A stretch of DNA of 48,408 nt from an uncultured Eubacteriales bacterium (GTDB taxonomy: Bacteria; Bacillota; Clostridia; Christensenellales; Aristaeellaceae): positions 1 through 48,408 of the forward strand of contig CACWXP010000030.1 of assembly GCA_902764875.1 (NCBI GenBank), in the 5' to 3' direction. Under the pieces are notes generated by a model. That model saw nothing but the letters and a program-made list of their open reading frames with translations. It was not told the origin of the DNA and did no database searches. A program made the position numbers and the translations under genes. Each line of letters opens with the position of its first letter. Position 1 is the first letter of the stretch. Shown in pieces: positions 30,897 through 38,597 of the stretch.

Positions 30897-32195
30897 ATGA
30901 GAAAACACCATTGCAGGTTTGCAGCACTGATCCTTTGCATGGCGATGATGCTCGCGGCGCTTTGCGCCGGCGGCGCATGCGAGGAGGCGTTCGGCACTTC
31001 ATTTCTTGGGAAGCCGTTCCCGGATTTCACCGTGACGGACACAGAGGGGAATACGTTCACCCTGAGCGAGGCGCTGAAAGACCACGAAGCCGTGCTGATC
31101 AATTTCTGGGCGACCTGGTGCGGACCGTGCAAGCATGAATTTCCGTATCTGAACGAAGCCTATGAAAAATACCGCGACCGGGTTGCCTTTATCGCCCTGA
31201 GTAAGGAAAACAAAGACACGACTGAAAAGATCGCGGCTTTCAAAAAGGAAAACGGCCTTTCCCTGCCCATGGGGCGTAACGAGGACGGGAAAGCAAGTCA
31301 GACCGTTGATTTGTCCGGCATTCCCGTTACTGTCGTCGTAGACCGCTTCGGCAGTGCCGTTTTTGCCCAAAGGGGCGGTTTTATCAACGCGGATGAAGTA
31401 GGTCGCGTACTGGACGCGTTCCTGGGAGACGGCTATACCGAGACGACTGTGCTGGAAGAAATCCCCGTTGATACCAAGACCCGGTCGTTCCCCGTGGGCG
31501 CGGCACGAGCCATCTATCCGGACAGCGGGAACTACAAAAAGGTTCTTCTGCATGTGACCTCCTACGAGAAGCCCTTCACCGGTTTTATCATTCCGGATGA
31601 TTCGGTGCGCCTTCGGATTGAGATCACGGCGGAAGATAACGCCGTCAACATGGTGTACACGGATTTATATGAGTATAAATTGATAAGCGTCCTGAAGCTG
31701 CTGGATCCGGAACGCGGCGTGTTTGTATACGACCAGAAAATGTACAACGCGGAGAACGAGGGCCAGTTTTTGAAAGCCGGCCTGGGCGACTACACCAAAG
31801 ATCCGGACGATAAATTTATTTCGGTGCTTCTGTTCAGAAACGAGGAAGACATCGACAAATTTGCAGAAAGGTACAAGGCAGAGGGCTTAGGCGAAATCAC
31901 CTGGGAATACGCGGACGAAGCGACCCCGGCGGAAGGCAGCGCGCAGGCCTATATCATCCACGTGGTGGATCAGAACAACAACCCCGTGGAAGAGGTCACG
32001 GTGAATTTCTGCACAGATACGGCCTGCACACCGCAGGAAACCGACGAGACAGGAACCATCACCTATGAAGCGGCGCCCTACAAATATCATGTGCAGATTA
32101 TCGATGCGCCGGAAGGCTACAGCTGGGACGAGGGTTTTGATATGTACACCCCCGCCGAATACGGCGAATGGGTGCTGCGGGTGCGGAAAGACTGA
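30897..32195 (+). CDS. Secreted TlpA-like thioredoxin with extra C-terminal beta domain
   Basis: ATG 30897 is chosen over 30891 because GAGGAG is then 8 bases away; 432 residues. The signal peptide (FAALILCMAMMLAALCAGGA) may be cleaved before CEEAFG. The redoxin domain has LGKPFPDFTVTDTEGNTFTL, active site WATWCGPC (Cys75/Cys78) and the cis-Pro loop SGIPVTVVVD. It is followed by a roughly 160-residue region of unknown fold and a C-terminal prealbumin/CnaB-like beta domain (AYIIHVVDQNNNPVEEVTVN) with its own Cys pair in FCTDTACTPQ. It likely handles thiol-disulfide exchange outside the membrane. A terminator follows 30 bases downstream. Confidence 0.82.
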   Translation: MRKHHCRFAALILCMAMMLAALCAGGACEEAFGTSFLGKPFPDFTVTDTEGNTFTLSEALKDHEAVLINFWATWCGPCKHEFPYLNEAYEKYRDRVAFIALSKENKDTTEKIAAFKKENGLSLPMGRNEDGKASQTVDLSGIPVTVVVDRFGSAVFAQRGGFINADEVGRVLDAFLGDGYTETTVLEEIPVDTKTRSFPVGAARAIYPDSGNYKKVLLHVTSYEKPFTGFIIPDDSVRLRIEITAEDNAVNMVYTDLYEYKLISVLKLLDPERGVFVYDQKMYNAENEGQFLKAGLGDYTKDPDDKFISVLLFRNEEDIDKFAERYKAEGLGEITWEYADEATPAEGSAQAYIIHVVDQNNNPVEEVTVNFCTDTACTPQETDETGTITYEAAPYKYHVQIIDAPEGYSWDEGFDMYTPAEYGEWVLRVRKD

Positions 32196-32225
32196 GTATG
32201 ATCATCTTATAACGCGACAGGTAAG

Positions 32226-32247
32226 AGCTCCTTCGGGAGCTTTTTTT
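32226..32247 (+). terminator. Rho-independent terminator after the thioredoxin gene
   Basis: AGCTCC-TTCG-GGAGCT with seven T directly after. Confidence 0.92.
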
Positions 32248-32276
32248 CGTGGTGATTTGGCAGGAGGAGATACGGC

Positions 32277-32441
32277 ATGGGTCATTTTGTTCTGCAGGCC
32301 GGAGACGAGGCGAAAAAGCCTACGCCGGAAGCGGCGGCGCGGGACGCGCTGACGACACTCCAGGGGCTGGCGGAAGACGCGGCGGACCGAATGCGTCCTG
32401 GGGATTCCCGGGATGCTGGCGGGACTTGTGACTTTCATTAA
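32277..32441 (+). CDS. Small ORF, probably remnant of a phage-associated gene
   Basis: ATG 32277 has an excellent site (CAGGAGGAGA). The 54-residue product is Ala/Asp/Glu-rich (AARDALTTLQGLAEDAADRM) and ends soon after the next ORF has begun in another frame. It may be the true N-terminus of that gene before a frameshift, or a separate small protein. Function unknown. Confidence 0.4.
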   Translation: MGHFVLQAGDEAKKPTPEAAARDALTTLQGLAEDAADRMRPGDSRDAGGTCDFH

Positions 32442-32697
32442 GCTGCAGGTTCACCAGAACAGGGCCATGAAGCTGGCCGTGCAGGCGATTCTGCGGGACC
32501 GACTGCTGCAAAGCTTCCAGTTCTGCAAGCGTCAGGGGTTTGCCACCTCGGACGACCGGCAGAACTTTGAGAACATGTATGTCCAGCTGGTGCTTGGAGA
32601 CGTGAACTGGGTCGCGGCGCTGAGCGCCGGCGGCTTCGGCTTCATCACAGCCGTTCTGCTCGCGTTGACCGGCCTGCCGGAGGCGTCACAGGAATAA
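32413..32697 (+). CDS. Phage-like small membrane-associated protein, possibly frameshifted
   Basis: This 94-residue frame has no good ribosome site of its own at ATG 32413. It has a hydrophobic start (GMLAGLVTFI), then VQAILRDRLLQSFQFCKRQG and DDRQNFENMYVQLVLGDVN. These segments resemble a family of short phage proteins with the pattern RDRLL...G-x-A-x-x-D-D-x-x-N-x-E-N-M-Y. The C-terminal 25 residues are hydrophobic (FGFITAVLLALTGL). Together with the DUF1492-like gene at 30344 it suggests prophage debris. Confidence 0.45.
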   Translation: MLAGLVTFIKLQVHQNRAMKLAVQAILRDRLLQSFQFCKRQGFATSDDRQNFENMYVQLVLGDVNWVAALSAGGFGFITAVLLALTGLPEASQE

Positions 32698-32735
32698 AAC
32701 TGAAAAGGGGTCTTCTTTCATTTTTTGGACAGGTA

Positions 32736-32744
32736 TGGTATAGT
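32736..32744 (+). promoter_or_regulatory. Extended -10 promoter before the membrane protein gene
   Basis: TG-G-TATAGT at 32736-32744, 65 bases before the start at 32810; no clear -35. Confidence 0.45.
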
Positions 32745-32809
32745 GCTGACAGCGAAAAAAGGCAGAAGGGTGGATTCAGAGATGGAATTCACGGGAAACC
32801 GGAGACATT

Positions 32810-33394
32810 ATGCTGTATCTTGATATTGCGATTGTTGCGGGCGAAACAGCCGGTTTGGTGTTTTCGATTGGAAAACACGGCTGGTGGGGGCAGTTTGTAT
32901 ATTACACACAATGGAGCAACTATCTCCTGCTGCTGACGACAGCAGTGCATCTTTTTTGCCTGCTTCGGAGGAAGATGCCGGCCGCGGTTGAGAGATGCAA
33001 GTACTATGCGACCTGCATGACCACGGTCACCTTCGCAGTGACGGTCGGTATCCTGATTCCATGGTATGGACATCCGGATTTTTTCCTGCTGCAAAGCAAC
33101 GGTCTTTTCCATCACCTGCTCTGTCCGATCCTAGCTGTGGCGAGCCTGCCTTTCCTAACGAGGATCAGAAAAAAAGACAGCGCGCTGGCCATGATTCCAA
33201 CGGTCATTTATGGCATTGTGCTGTATACGTTGAATTATTTCAGGATGACGGACGGACCCTACCCGTTTCTTCGCGTTCATGAACAGCCGTGGTACATGAG
33301 CGTAGTCTGGTTCGTTGCACTGGCAGCTGCCGCATACGGAATCGCAACAGGGCTGAGGCGGCTTAGCGGGAGGAAAAGAGAAAGGGAAGTTTGA
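32810..33394 (+). CDS. Pr6Pr-like integral membrane protein of unknown function
   Basis: This 194-residue protein has about six membrane segments (for example FVYYTQWSNYLLLLTTAVHL and NGLFHHLLCPILAVASLPFL). The pattern of an early Tyr-Thr-x-x-Ser-Asn motif and a mid-protein His-x-x-x-P segment resembles the Pr6Pr (FAR-17a/AIG1-like) membrane family. No enzymatic function can be assigned. Confidence 0.6.
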   Translation: MLYLDIAIVAGETAGLVFSIGKHGWWGQFVYYTQWSNYLLLLTTAVHLFCLLRRKMPAAVERCKYYATCMTTVTFAVTVGILIPWYGHPDFFLLQSNGLFHHLLCPILAVASLPFLTRIRKKDSALAMIPTVIYGIVLYTLNYFRMTDGPYPFLRVHEQPWYMSVVWFVALAAAAYGIATGLRRLSGRKREREV

Positions 33395-33449
33395 CGCCGT
33401 GTGAGGAAGATCATACAGGGGAGCAAAGTCAGCCGAAGGAGGAACGGGA

Positions 33450-34373
33450 TTGAAGATTTATTTTGCACCGATGGAAGGCGTTACAGACGGGATCCTGCGC
33501 CAGACACACAACAGGATCTTCGGAGGGATTGACGTATACTGTCTGCCTTTTCACAAGCTGACGCAGTCCCTGTCCCTGCTGACACGGGAGATCAGGGATA
33601 TCGCTCCGGAGGAAAACGAGGGCCTGAAGGTGCTGCCCCAGGCGCTGACACGGGATCCGGAACAACTGTCCGCCTGGCTTTATTATGTCAGTGAATGTGG
33701 TTATTCCTGCGCGGATCTGAACCTCGGATGTCCGTCTCCGACGGTGACCAAAAGGGGACGGGGCAGCGGCATGCTTTGCAATCCGGATGATCTGCGATCC
33801 TTCCTGGACCGGCTGTTTTCAAACACGCTACCCGTGTCGCTCTCCGTCAAAACCCGTATCGGATATGAAAGCCCGGAGGAATGGCCCATTCTGGCGGAAC
33901 TGCTTGCCCGATATCCTTTTGCCCATGTTGCCATTCATGTCCGTACGACAAAGGAACAATACACCGGCGCGACGCACCCGGAAGCTTTTGAAACGGCGCT
34001 GCAGAAGGGGGTGCAGCATCCGGTTTACAACGGAGACCTGCGCACGCCGGAGGATGTTCAGACGCTGGCGGCACGCTGCCCCGGAACCGAAGCCATTATG
34101 ATCGGCCGCGGCCTGCTGGCGGATCCGGCGCTGGCACGCCGGATCCGGGGAGGAAAAGAGGCCGGCGAGGATGAACTGAGGGCCTGGTATCATGCCCTTT
34201 ATGAAGGCTGGAGGAACAGGTTCGGTGAAACGATTGCCCTCGGAAGGATCAAGAAACTGATGGAATGGCCCAGCGGGGACGATATCAGAAGGAAGAGGCT
34301 GCTGCGCAGAGCCGGCGATATCGAAAGCTGCATCGGCGCGGTCGTTGGAAATCTGCCCGAAATTGTGATATGA
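33450..34373 (+). CDS. tRNA-dihydrouridine synthase
   Basis: This 307-residue flavoenzyme reduces uridines in the tRNA D-loop using NADPH. It begins at TTG 33450 after AAGGAGGAA, giving the family start KIYFAPMEGVTDGILRQTHN. Catalytic Cys110 lies in GRGSGMLCNPDDL, preceded by DLNLGCPSPTVTKRG; the FMN-binding KTRIG and the phosphate loop AIMIGRGLLADP are present. The sequence is shorter and more divergent than DusB, closer to the DusC-like/short Firmicute group. Its DusB/C class is not settled here. Confidence 0.9.
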   Translation: MKIYFAPMEGVTDGILRQTHNRIFGGIDVYCLPFHKLTQSLSLLTREIRDIAPEENEGLKVLPQALTRDPEQLSAWLYYVSECGYSCADLNLGCPSPTVTKRGRGSGMLCNPDDLRSFLDRLFSNTLPVSLSVKTRIGYESPEEWPILAELLARYPFAHVAIHVRTTKEQYTGATHPEAFETALQKGVQHPVYNGDLRTPEDVQTLAARCPGTEAIMIGRGLLADPALARRIRGGKEAGEDELRAWYHALYEGWRNRFGETIALGRIKKLMEWPSGDDIRRKRLLRRAGDIESCIGAVVGNLPEIVI

Positions 34374-34408
34374 TACAGGCATGTGCGAGCCCGAGAGATT
34401 GAGAGATC

Positions 34409-34522
34409 ATGGCGGAGAACTTCGGGCTGATGTTCGTGGACCTGTACGACAGCAGGCTGATCGAATGGGTGACCGAGGAGATTCCGAACGGGATTGTTGC
34501 GTATATGAAGAACGGCGGGTGA
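34409..34522 (+). CDS. Possible 37-residue protein, low confidence
   Basis: ATG 34409 opens a frame for MAENFGLMFVDLYDSRLIEW and a further 17 residues, with only GAGAG as ribosome site. It lies 35 bases after the Dus stop and before a strong terminator. It could be a genuine small protein or the end of a decayed gene. Confidence 0.3.
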   Translation: MAENFGLMFVDLYDSRLIEWVTEEIPNGIVAYMKNGG

Positions 34523-34578
34523 CGGCAGCGGCGGGACGCCGGAGACCGCGCCCGCGGAGGACCGCGTTTTACAGCAGA

Positions 34579-34612
34579 ACCCCCCTGTGCCGTGTGGCAC
34601 AGGGGGGTTTTT
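34579..34612 (+). terminator. Strong Rho-independent terminator between convergent genes
   Basis: ACCCCCCTGTGCC (34579-34591) and GGCACAGGGGGGT (34596-34608) form a perfect 13-bp stem with loop GTGT, followed by TTTT. It may also stop the minus-strand LysM gene. Confidence 0.88.
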
Positions 34613-34630
34613 GAAGAGCCGAACGGATGA

Positions 34631-34876
34631 TCAGCGGCGCGGGACGTACATATAGCGCCCGGCGGTGATGTCGTTCCTGTTGGTGATGATGCCCTCGTTG
34701 ATGTACATCAGGTAATCAACGGTGGTGTTCCACCGGCCGGCAATGCGGCTCAGGGTGGCTCCGCTTTCAATCCGGTAGACATCGCAGCCGTCCTTGTGGG
34801 GCAGAGGGTATTTGGATCCGCCGGTTCCGCCGGAGGCATTTTCCATTTCGTTCAGGTTCAGTTCCTTATTTTCCAT
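34631..34876 (-). CDS. LysM mini-protein with a double-glycine-like leader
   Basis: This 81-residue protein has a perfect ribosome site (AAAGGAGG) on the minus strand. The first 17 residues, MENKELNLNEMENASGG, look like a bacteriocin-type leader (acidic, E-L-x-x-x-E-M-x-x-x-S-G-G) that C39-peptidase ABC exporters cut after Gly-Gly. A second Gly-Gly follows (TGGSK). The rest is a LysM module (VYRIESGATLSRIAGRWNTT...YLMYINE...ITAGRYMYVP) that would bind peptidoglycan or chitin-like glycans. There is no Sec signal. No exporter gene lies next to it. Confidence 0.75.
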   Translation of the reverse strand: MENKELNLNEMENASGGTGGSKYPLPHKDGCDVYRIESGATLSRIAGRWNTTVDYLMYINEGIITNRNDITAGRYMYVPRR

Positions 34877-35106
34877 TGCTGGTTCCTCCTTTGTTTGCTT
34901 TCGGTTTATTATCTGTCAGGCTTTTTGTGTCCTGACACTATTTCATACGCAGCACATTTGCCGCCTGGCAGCAGAAAAAGGAGATTTCGAAAAATTTTTG
35001 TTCTTTCATTCCGCGGGGGCGTAACGTATAATGGGAAGCGGGAAAGGAACGCGGGGCATCTTATATGACCCTGCGGGGAAGAACAAAAGGCTTTCGGAGA
35101 GAAACC

Positions 35107-36234
35107 ATGGCGAACGTATTTGACTATCTTGAATGGCGGGGGGATATTCCGCTGGACGCGGATCCTTTCAACGAGGTTGACAATCTGGTCCTCGCCATGC
35201 TGAGCTATACAGACTTCGGCGGCATCGTTGGCGGGGACGGGAAAAGAATTCCGCTGGGCGAGGCCTGCCGTGTTTTCTTTTCACAGCACACCCGGGAGGA
35301 GATTCTGGCCAGGACATCGTTTACCGCGAAGGCGCCGCTGATGATGGAGAAAATGATCCGGGGACAGCGGTTTGGGAACATGACCCTTCGGAACTATACG
35401 GAGGCAAGCGGCGACGGGTATCAGCTTTCGGCGGTGACCTTCGGCCTGGACGACGGGACGGAATACGTCGCTTTCCGCGGGACGGACGGCACGGTTGCCG
35501 GATGGAAGGAAGACTTCAATTTCAGCTTCATGGACGAAACAGAGGGGCAGCGGCTGGCGGTTCAGTACCTGAGCGGGATCACGGCCGGCGGCACGGGCGA
35601 TAACCTTCGGGTCGGCGGCCATTCCAAAGGCGGGAACCTGGCGATCTATGCTTCCGCCTTCTGCGAGGGCGGGGAGCGGATTTTTGAGGTTTACAGCAAC
35701 GACGGACCGGGATTCAAGGAAGAGATCGTTCAGCGGGACGGGTTTGCGGAGAATCTTGCGAAAGTGAAGAAGTTTATTCCGGACAGCTCGATCATCGGGC
35801 TGATGCTTTCGGACGGGGAAGACTATACAGTTGTGAAAAGCACGGCCATGGGGATCAAGCAGCACGACGCCTTTACATGGAAAGTGGAGCGGAACCGGTT
35901 TGTGAAAGCGCCGCTGTCCGACATGAGCAAGGTGACGAAAAAACTGATCGGCACCTGGCTTGAAACCATGAAGGACGAAGAGCGGCAGACGTTTACCGAA
36001 CTGATTTTTACGCTGATCGAATCCACGGGGCAGGAACGGTTCAGCAGCATGAAGGCCGACAAACTGAAAACCGCCGAATCCATTCTGAATGCGGTGCGGC
36101 TGATGCCGAAGGAGAAGCAGCAGGAGGCGATGAAGCTCCTCGGCGTGATGGGGCTGCGCGGGGGGCAGAAAATCGCTGACTACCTGGCACGGAAGACCAA
36201 CGAGCTGCCGGGGCTGTTTGGGAAAAAGCACTGA
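35107..36234 (+). CDS. Mbeg1-like alpha/beta hydrolase (DUF2974)
   Basis: ATG 35107 follows GGAGAG and yields 375 residues, typical for the family. The nucleophile elbow is GGHSKGGNLA with Ser173, and FGLDDGTEYVAFRGTDGTVA precedes it as in lipase-like folds. YSNDGPGF, GLMLSDGEDYTVV and HDAFTWKV contain candidate Asp and His triad members. A TATAAT (35027-35032) without a strong -35 lies upstream. Substrate unknown; cytosolic, as no signal peptide is present. Confidence 0.8.
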   Translation: MANVFDYLEWRGDIPLDADPFNEVDNLVLAMLSYTDFGGIVGGDGKRIPLGEACRVFFSQHTREEILARTSFTAKAPLMMEKMIRGQRFGNMTLRNYTEASGDGYQLSAVTFGLDDGTEYVAFRGTDGTVAGWKEDFNFSFMDETEGQRLAVQYLSGITAGGTGDNLRVGGHSKGGNLAIYASAFCEGGERIFEVYSNDGPGFKEEIVQRDGFAENLAKVKKFIPDSSIIGLMLSDGEDYTVVKSTAMGIKQHDAFTWKVERNRFVKAPLSDMSKVTKKLIGTWLETMKDEERQTFTELIFTLIESTGQERFSSMKADKLKTAESILNAVRLMPKEKQQEAMKLLGVMGLRGGQKIADYLARKTNELPGLFGKKH

Positions 36235-36354
36235 GGCGGGGGCCCGGCAGTCTACACGTGCAAAACGGAGAAGACAAGGGTCGCAGGCCGGAGAGCAGGG
36301 ATGCTATCAAATGAATTGATAACGCATTATTAAAAGAAGGTATAGGACGAAGAC
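36235..36354. other. Intergenic region upstream of the sulfur-locus promoter
   Basis: No gene seen. It contains the short dyad ATCAA-ATGAA-TTGAT (36306-36320), 35 bases before the -35 box of the LysR transcription unit, which could be a regulator half-site pair. Confidence 0.4.
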
Positions 36355-36382
36355 TTGACGGAAACGGGAAACATGTTATAAT
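36355..36382 (+). promoter_or_regulatory. Strong promoter of the leader/LysR sulfur transcription unit
   Basis: TTGACG (36355-36360), 16-base spacer, perfect TATAAT (36377-36382). Confidence 0.85.
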
Positions 36383-36388
36383 GCACAT

Positions 36389-36411
36389 AAACCTACTGAA
36401 CAGATAGGTTT
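36389..36411 (+). promoter_or_regulatory. 5'-end hairpin of the leader transcript
   Basis: AAACCTA (36389-36395) and TAGGTTT (36405-36411) form a perfect 7-bp stem with a 9-base loop exactly at the predicted transcript start. It probably protects the RNA end or shapes the leader. Confidence 0.55.
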
Positions 36412-36435
36412 TAAGAACGAAAGGAGGAGGCAACC

Positions 36436-36534
36436 ATGATCAGACGGCAGGTTGAGAAGACAATGCGGAAGGAGCAGCGCTGTACCATGTGTATGTGGCG
36501 TAGTTTTCACATACCCTCCTGCTGTGCAAGCTGA
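36436..36534 (+). CDS. Cys/Met-rich leader peptide 1 (candidate attenuator ORF)
   Basis: A 32-codon ORF sits behind a superb ribosome site (AAAGGAGGAGG, 7-base gap). The centre reads RCTMCMW with codons TGT ACC ATG TGT ATG TGG, and the tail has adjacent TGC TGT (PSCCAS). The tract right after the central Cys codons can fold (GTATGTG 36491-36497 with CACATAC 36508-36514). CCTCCT at 36515-36520 is complementary to its own ribosome site. An intrinsic terminator follows 28 bases after the stop, and the LysR gene starts 33 bases after that. The same C-x-M-C core recurs in the leader at 47733. I infer a sulfur-amino-acid-sensing leader; a genuine metal-binding micropeptide is the alternative. Confidence 0.72.
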   Translation: MIRRQVEKTMRKEQRCTMCMWRSFHIPSCCAS

Positions 36535-36561
36535 TTTGCGGAAGAAACCAAATGGAAGGCA

Positions 36562-36589
36562 ACAGGCACAGTGGTGCCTGTATTTTTTT
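36562..36589 (+). terminator. Attenuator terminator between leader peptide 1 and the LysR gene
   Basis: ACAGGCAC (36562-36569), loop AGTG, GTGCCTGT (36574-36581), then A and seven T. It lies inside the transcription unit, upstream of the LysR start, so regulated read-through is expected. Confidence 0.85.
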
Positions 36590-36621
36590 ACCTTCAGGGG
36601 ATGAAAGGACGGTGAATTCGG

Positions 36622-37566
36622 ATGACTTTGCAGCAGGTGCTGTACGCACTGACGATTGAAGAATGCGGGTCAATGAACAAAGCGGCTGAAAAGCTGTTCA
36701 TCGTCCAGCCGACGCTGTCCAGCGCCATTCAGGAGCTGGAGAATGAAACGGGAATCAAAATTTTCGTAAGGACTTCCAAGGGGATCACACCGACGCCGGA
36801 GGGAAAAGCATTCCTGAACGATATCCAGAATCTGTACCGGCACTACACGCTGGTGAAACAGAAATATGGGGACGACGGAAACTACAGGAGGAAATTCGGC
36901 GTATCCGCCCAGCACTATTCCTTCGCCGTGAAAGCCTTTGTCGAGACGGCCAAGCGATATGACATGAAGCAGTTTGACTTTGCCGTTCGGGAAACGGGAA
37001 CGTTGAACGTGATTACGGATGTGGGGAGCCTTAAAAGCGAGATCGGCGTTCTGTTCATCAGCCCGCGAAACGAGAAACCGCTGCGGAAACTGATGACCCA
37101 ATACGAAGTGGAATTCCACCCGCTGGTAAAAGGCCGGGCCTGCGTTTATCTGTGGGGAGGGCACCCGCTGGCCAAAGAACCGTCGATCGGGATCGAACAG
37201 CTGGAACCTTATCCGTGCCTGTCCTTTGAACAGGACGAGGATGACTACTACCTGGCGGAAGAGATTCTGAGCGAAAACGTTTATCCTCAGACAATTCGGG
37301 TGCGCGACAGGTCAACGATGCTGAACCTGATGGTGGGGCTGAACGGGTATACCCTTTGCTCGGGAATCATTTCCAGCGATCTGAACGGGGAGGGGTTCAC
37401 GGTGATCCCGTTCCGGGAGGACACGGAGAACCCCAACAGCGTGATGGAGATTGGATATATCACAAAGAAAAACAGTCCGCTGAGCCAGATGGGAGAGGAG
37501 TATATAGAGGAAATGAGAAGGTATATGTCCGCAGGAGGTATCATCGCGTGTACGCAGCCTGAATGA
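36622..37566 (+). CDS. LysR-family transcriptional regulator of the sulfur locus
   Basis: This 314-residue protein has the standard LysR architecture: N-terminal winged helix (LYALTIEECGSMNKAAEKLF, IVQPTLSSAIQELENETGIK, PTPEGKAFL) and a two-lobed effector domain from about residue 90. No fresh promoter separates it from the leader ORF, so its expression depends on read-through of the terminator at 36562-36589. By position just before a sulfonate importer it probably plays a CysB/Cbl/CysL-like role; its inducer cannot be read from sequence. A rather distant AAGGACGG is the only ribosome site. Confidence 0.88.
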   Translation: MTLQQVLYALTIEECGSMNKAAEKLFIVQPTLSSAIQELENETGIKIFVRTSKGITPTPEGKAFLNDIQNLYRHYTLVKQKYGDDGNYRRKFGVSAQHYSFAVKAFVETAKRYDMKQFDFAVRETGTLNVITDVGSLKSEIGVLFISPRNEKPLRKLMTQYEVEFHPLVKGRACVYLWGGHPLAKEPSIGIEQLEPYPCLSFEQDEDDYYLAEEILSENVYPQTIRVRDRSTMLNLMVGLNGYTLCSGIISSDLNGEGFTVIPFREDTENPNSVMEIGYITKKNSPLSQMGEEYIEEMRRYMSAGGIIACTQPE

Positions 37567-37621
37567 TGGGAAAACGGAAACAACACCAATAAAAAACAAA
37601 AACAATCAGGAGGATATGAAG

Positions 37622-38587
37622 ATGAAAAAGATTTTTGCAGCAATGGTTGCTATAGCTCTGGTTTTGTTTACAGTTTCGGTTTACGCGGAATCCGGGAATC
37701 AGGAAATTACAGTGAACGTCGGAGATCAGGCGGCTTTCTTCCTGGTCAAGGTTGCAGAAGCCAAAGGGTTCTTTGAGGAAGAGTTTGCAAAGGATAACAT
37801 CAAGATCCATACAGAGATTTTTGCCAAAATGGGACCGGCCATTATCGAAGCTATGTCTACGGGTGATGTGGACCTGAGTATTGTCGGTGTGTTTCCTGTA
37901 GTCAATGCGAACAACGCCGGCAATAAGATCATCATTCTGGCCAGCGGTAACTATACAGAGGACGGATTCAGGCTTGTAGTCGGTCCGGAAGCAACCATCA
38001 CGAGCGTGGAAGAACTGAACGGCCTGAAGATCGGAGTTCCTTTCGGAACAGCTGAACATCAGATTACGCTTCAGCTTCTGGAAAAACACGGCCTGACAGC
38101 AGATCAGGTTGAACTGATAAACCTGCAACAGGCTGATGCACTCACAGCGCTTCTCGGCAAGGAAATCGACGCAGCATTGTTTAACAGCGGCACACTGAGT
38201 GCAGCGGAGAATGCGGGAGCGAAAACAATTGCCACCAACAAAGAAGTGGGGCTGATTGTGAATCCCGTGATCGGAAAAAAAGAATTCGTGGAAGCCAATC
38301 CTGAAATCACATCCAGATTCCTGAAGGTGCTGGACAAGACGGCAAAATGGATCGATGAGAACGAGGACGAAACGGTAAAAATCGCCGCTGAAATTAACGG
38401 AACCGACGAGGAAAGCATCCGGGTCAGCCTGCTTTCCAGAGGCAGAACGATCTCTATCGACGACGAGTATCTGAGGGGTCCGGTGGAATCCACGCTGAAC
38501 TTTGTTCTGGCCCAGGGCCTGATTGAGAACCTGGCCTACGACGATATTGTGGATACATCTTATTTTCTGAACGCGGGAATTCAGTGA
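37622..38587 (+). CDS. Sulfonate/taurine-type ABC transporter binding protein (SsuA family)
   Basis: ATG 37622 is 8 bases after AGGAGG and is preferred over 37616; 321 residues. The signal peptide is MKKIFAAMVAIALVLFTVSV with cleavage after YAE or nearby, and no lipobox. The NMT1/SsuA-like fold shows FFLVKVAEAKGFFEEEF, GPAIIEAMSTGDVDLSIVG, LNGLKIGVPFGTAEHQ and LLGKEIDAALF. It belongs with the permease at 39832 and ATPase at 40617, separated from them by the threonine-synthase-like gene. The family imports sulfonates, taurine, nitrate or pyrimidine precursors; the sulfur genes around it favour a sulfonate. Confidence 0.85.
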   Translation: MKKIFAAMVAIALVLFTVSVYAESGNQEITVNVGDQAAFFLVKVAEAKGFFEEEFAKDNIKIHTEIFAKMGPAIIEAMSTGDVDLSIVGVFPVVNANNAGNKIIILASGNYTEDGFRLVVGPEATITSVEELNGLKIGVPFGTAEHQITLQLLEKHGLTADQVELINLQQADALTALLGKEIDAALFNSGTLSAAENAGAKTIATNKEVGLIVNPVIGKKEFVEANPEITSRFLKVLDKTAKWIDENEDETVKIAAEINGTDEESIRVSLLSRGRTISIDDEYLRGPVESTLNFVLAQGLIENLAYDDIVDTSYFLNAGIQ

Positions 38588-38597
38588 GGAGATACAT

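Noticed and set aside
36389-36589. S-box or T-box riboswitch before the LysR gene
   Set aside because: No T-box sequence or S-box core is present; the leader is better explained by the small ORF plus terminator.
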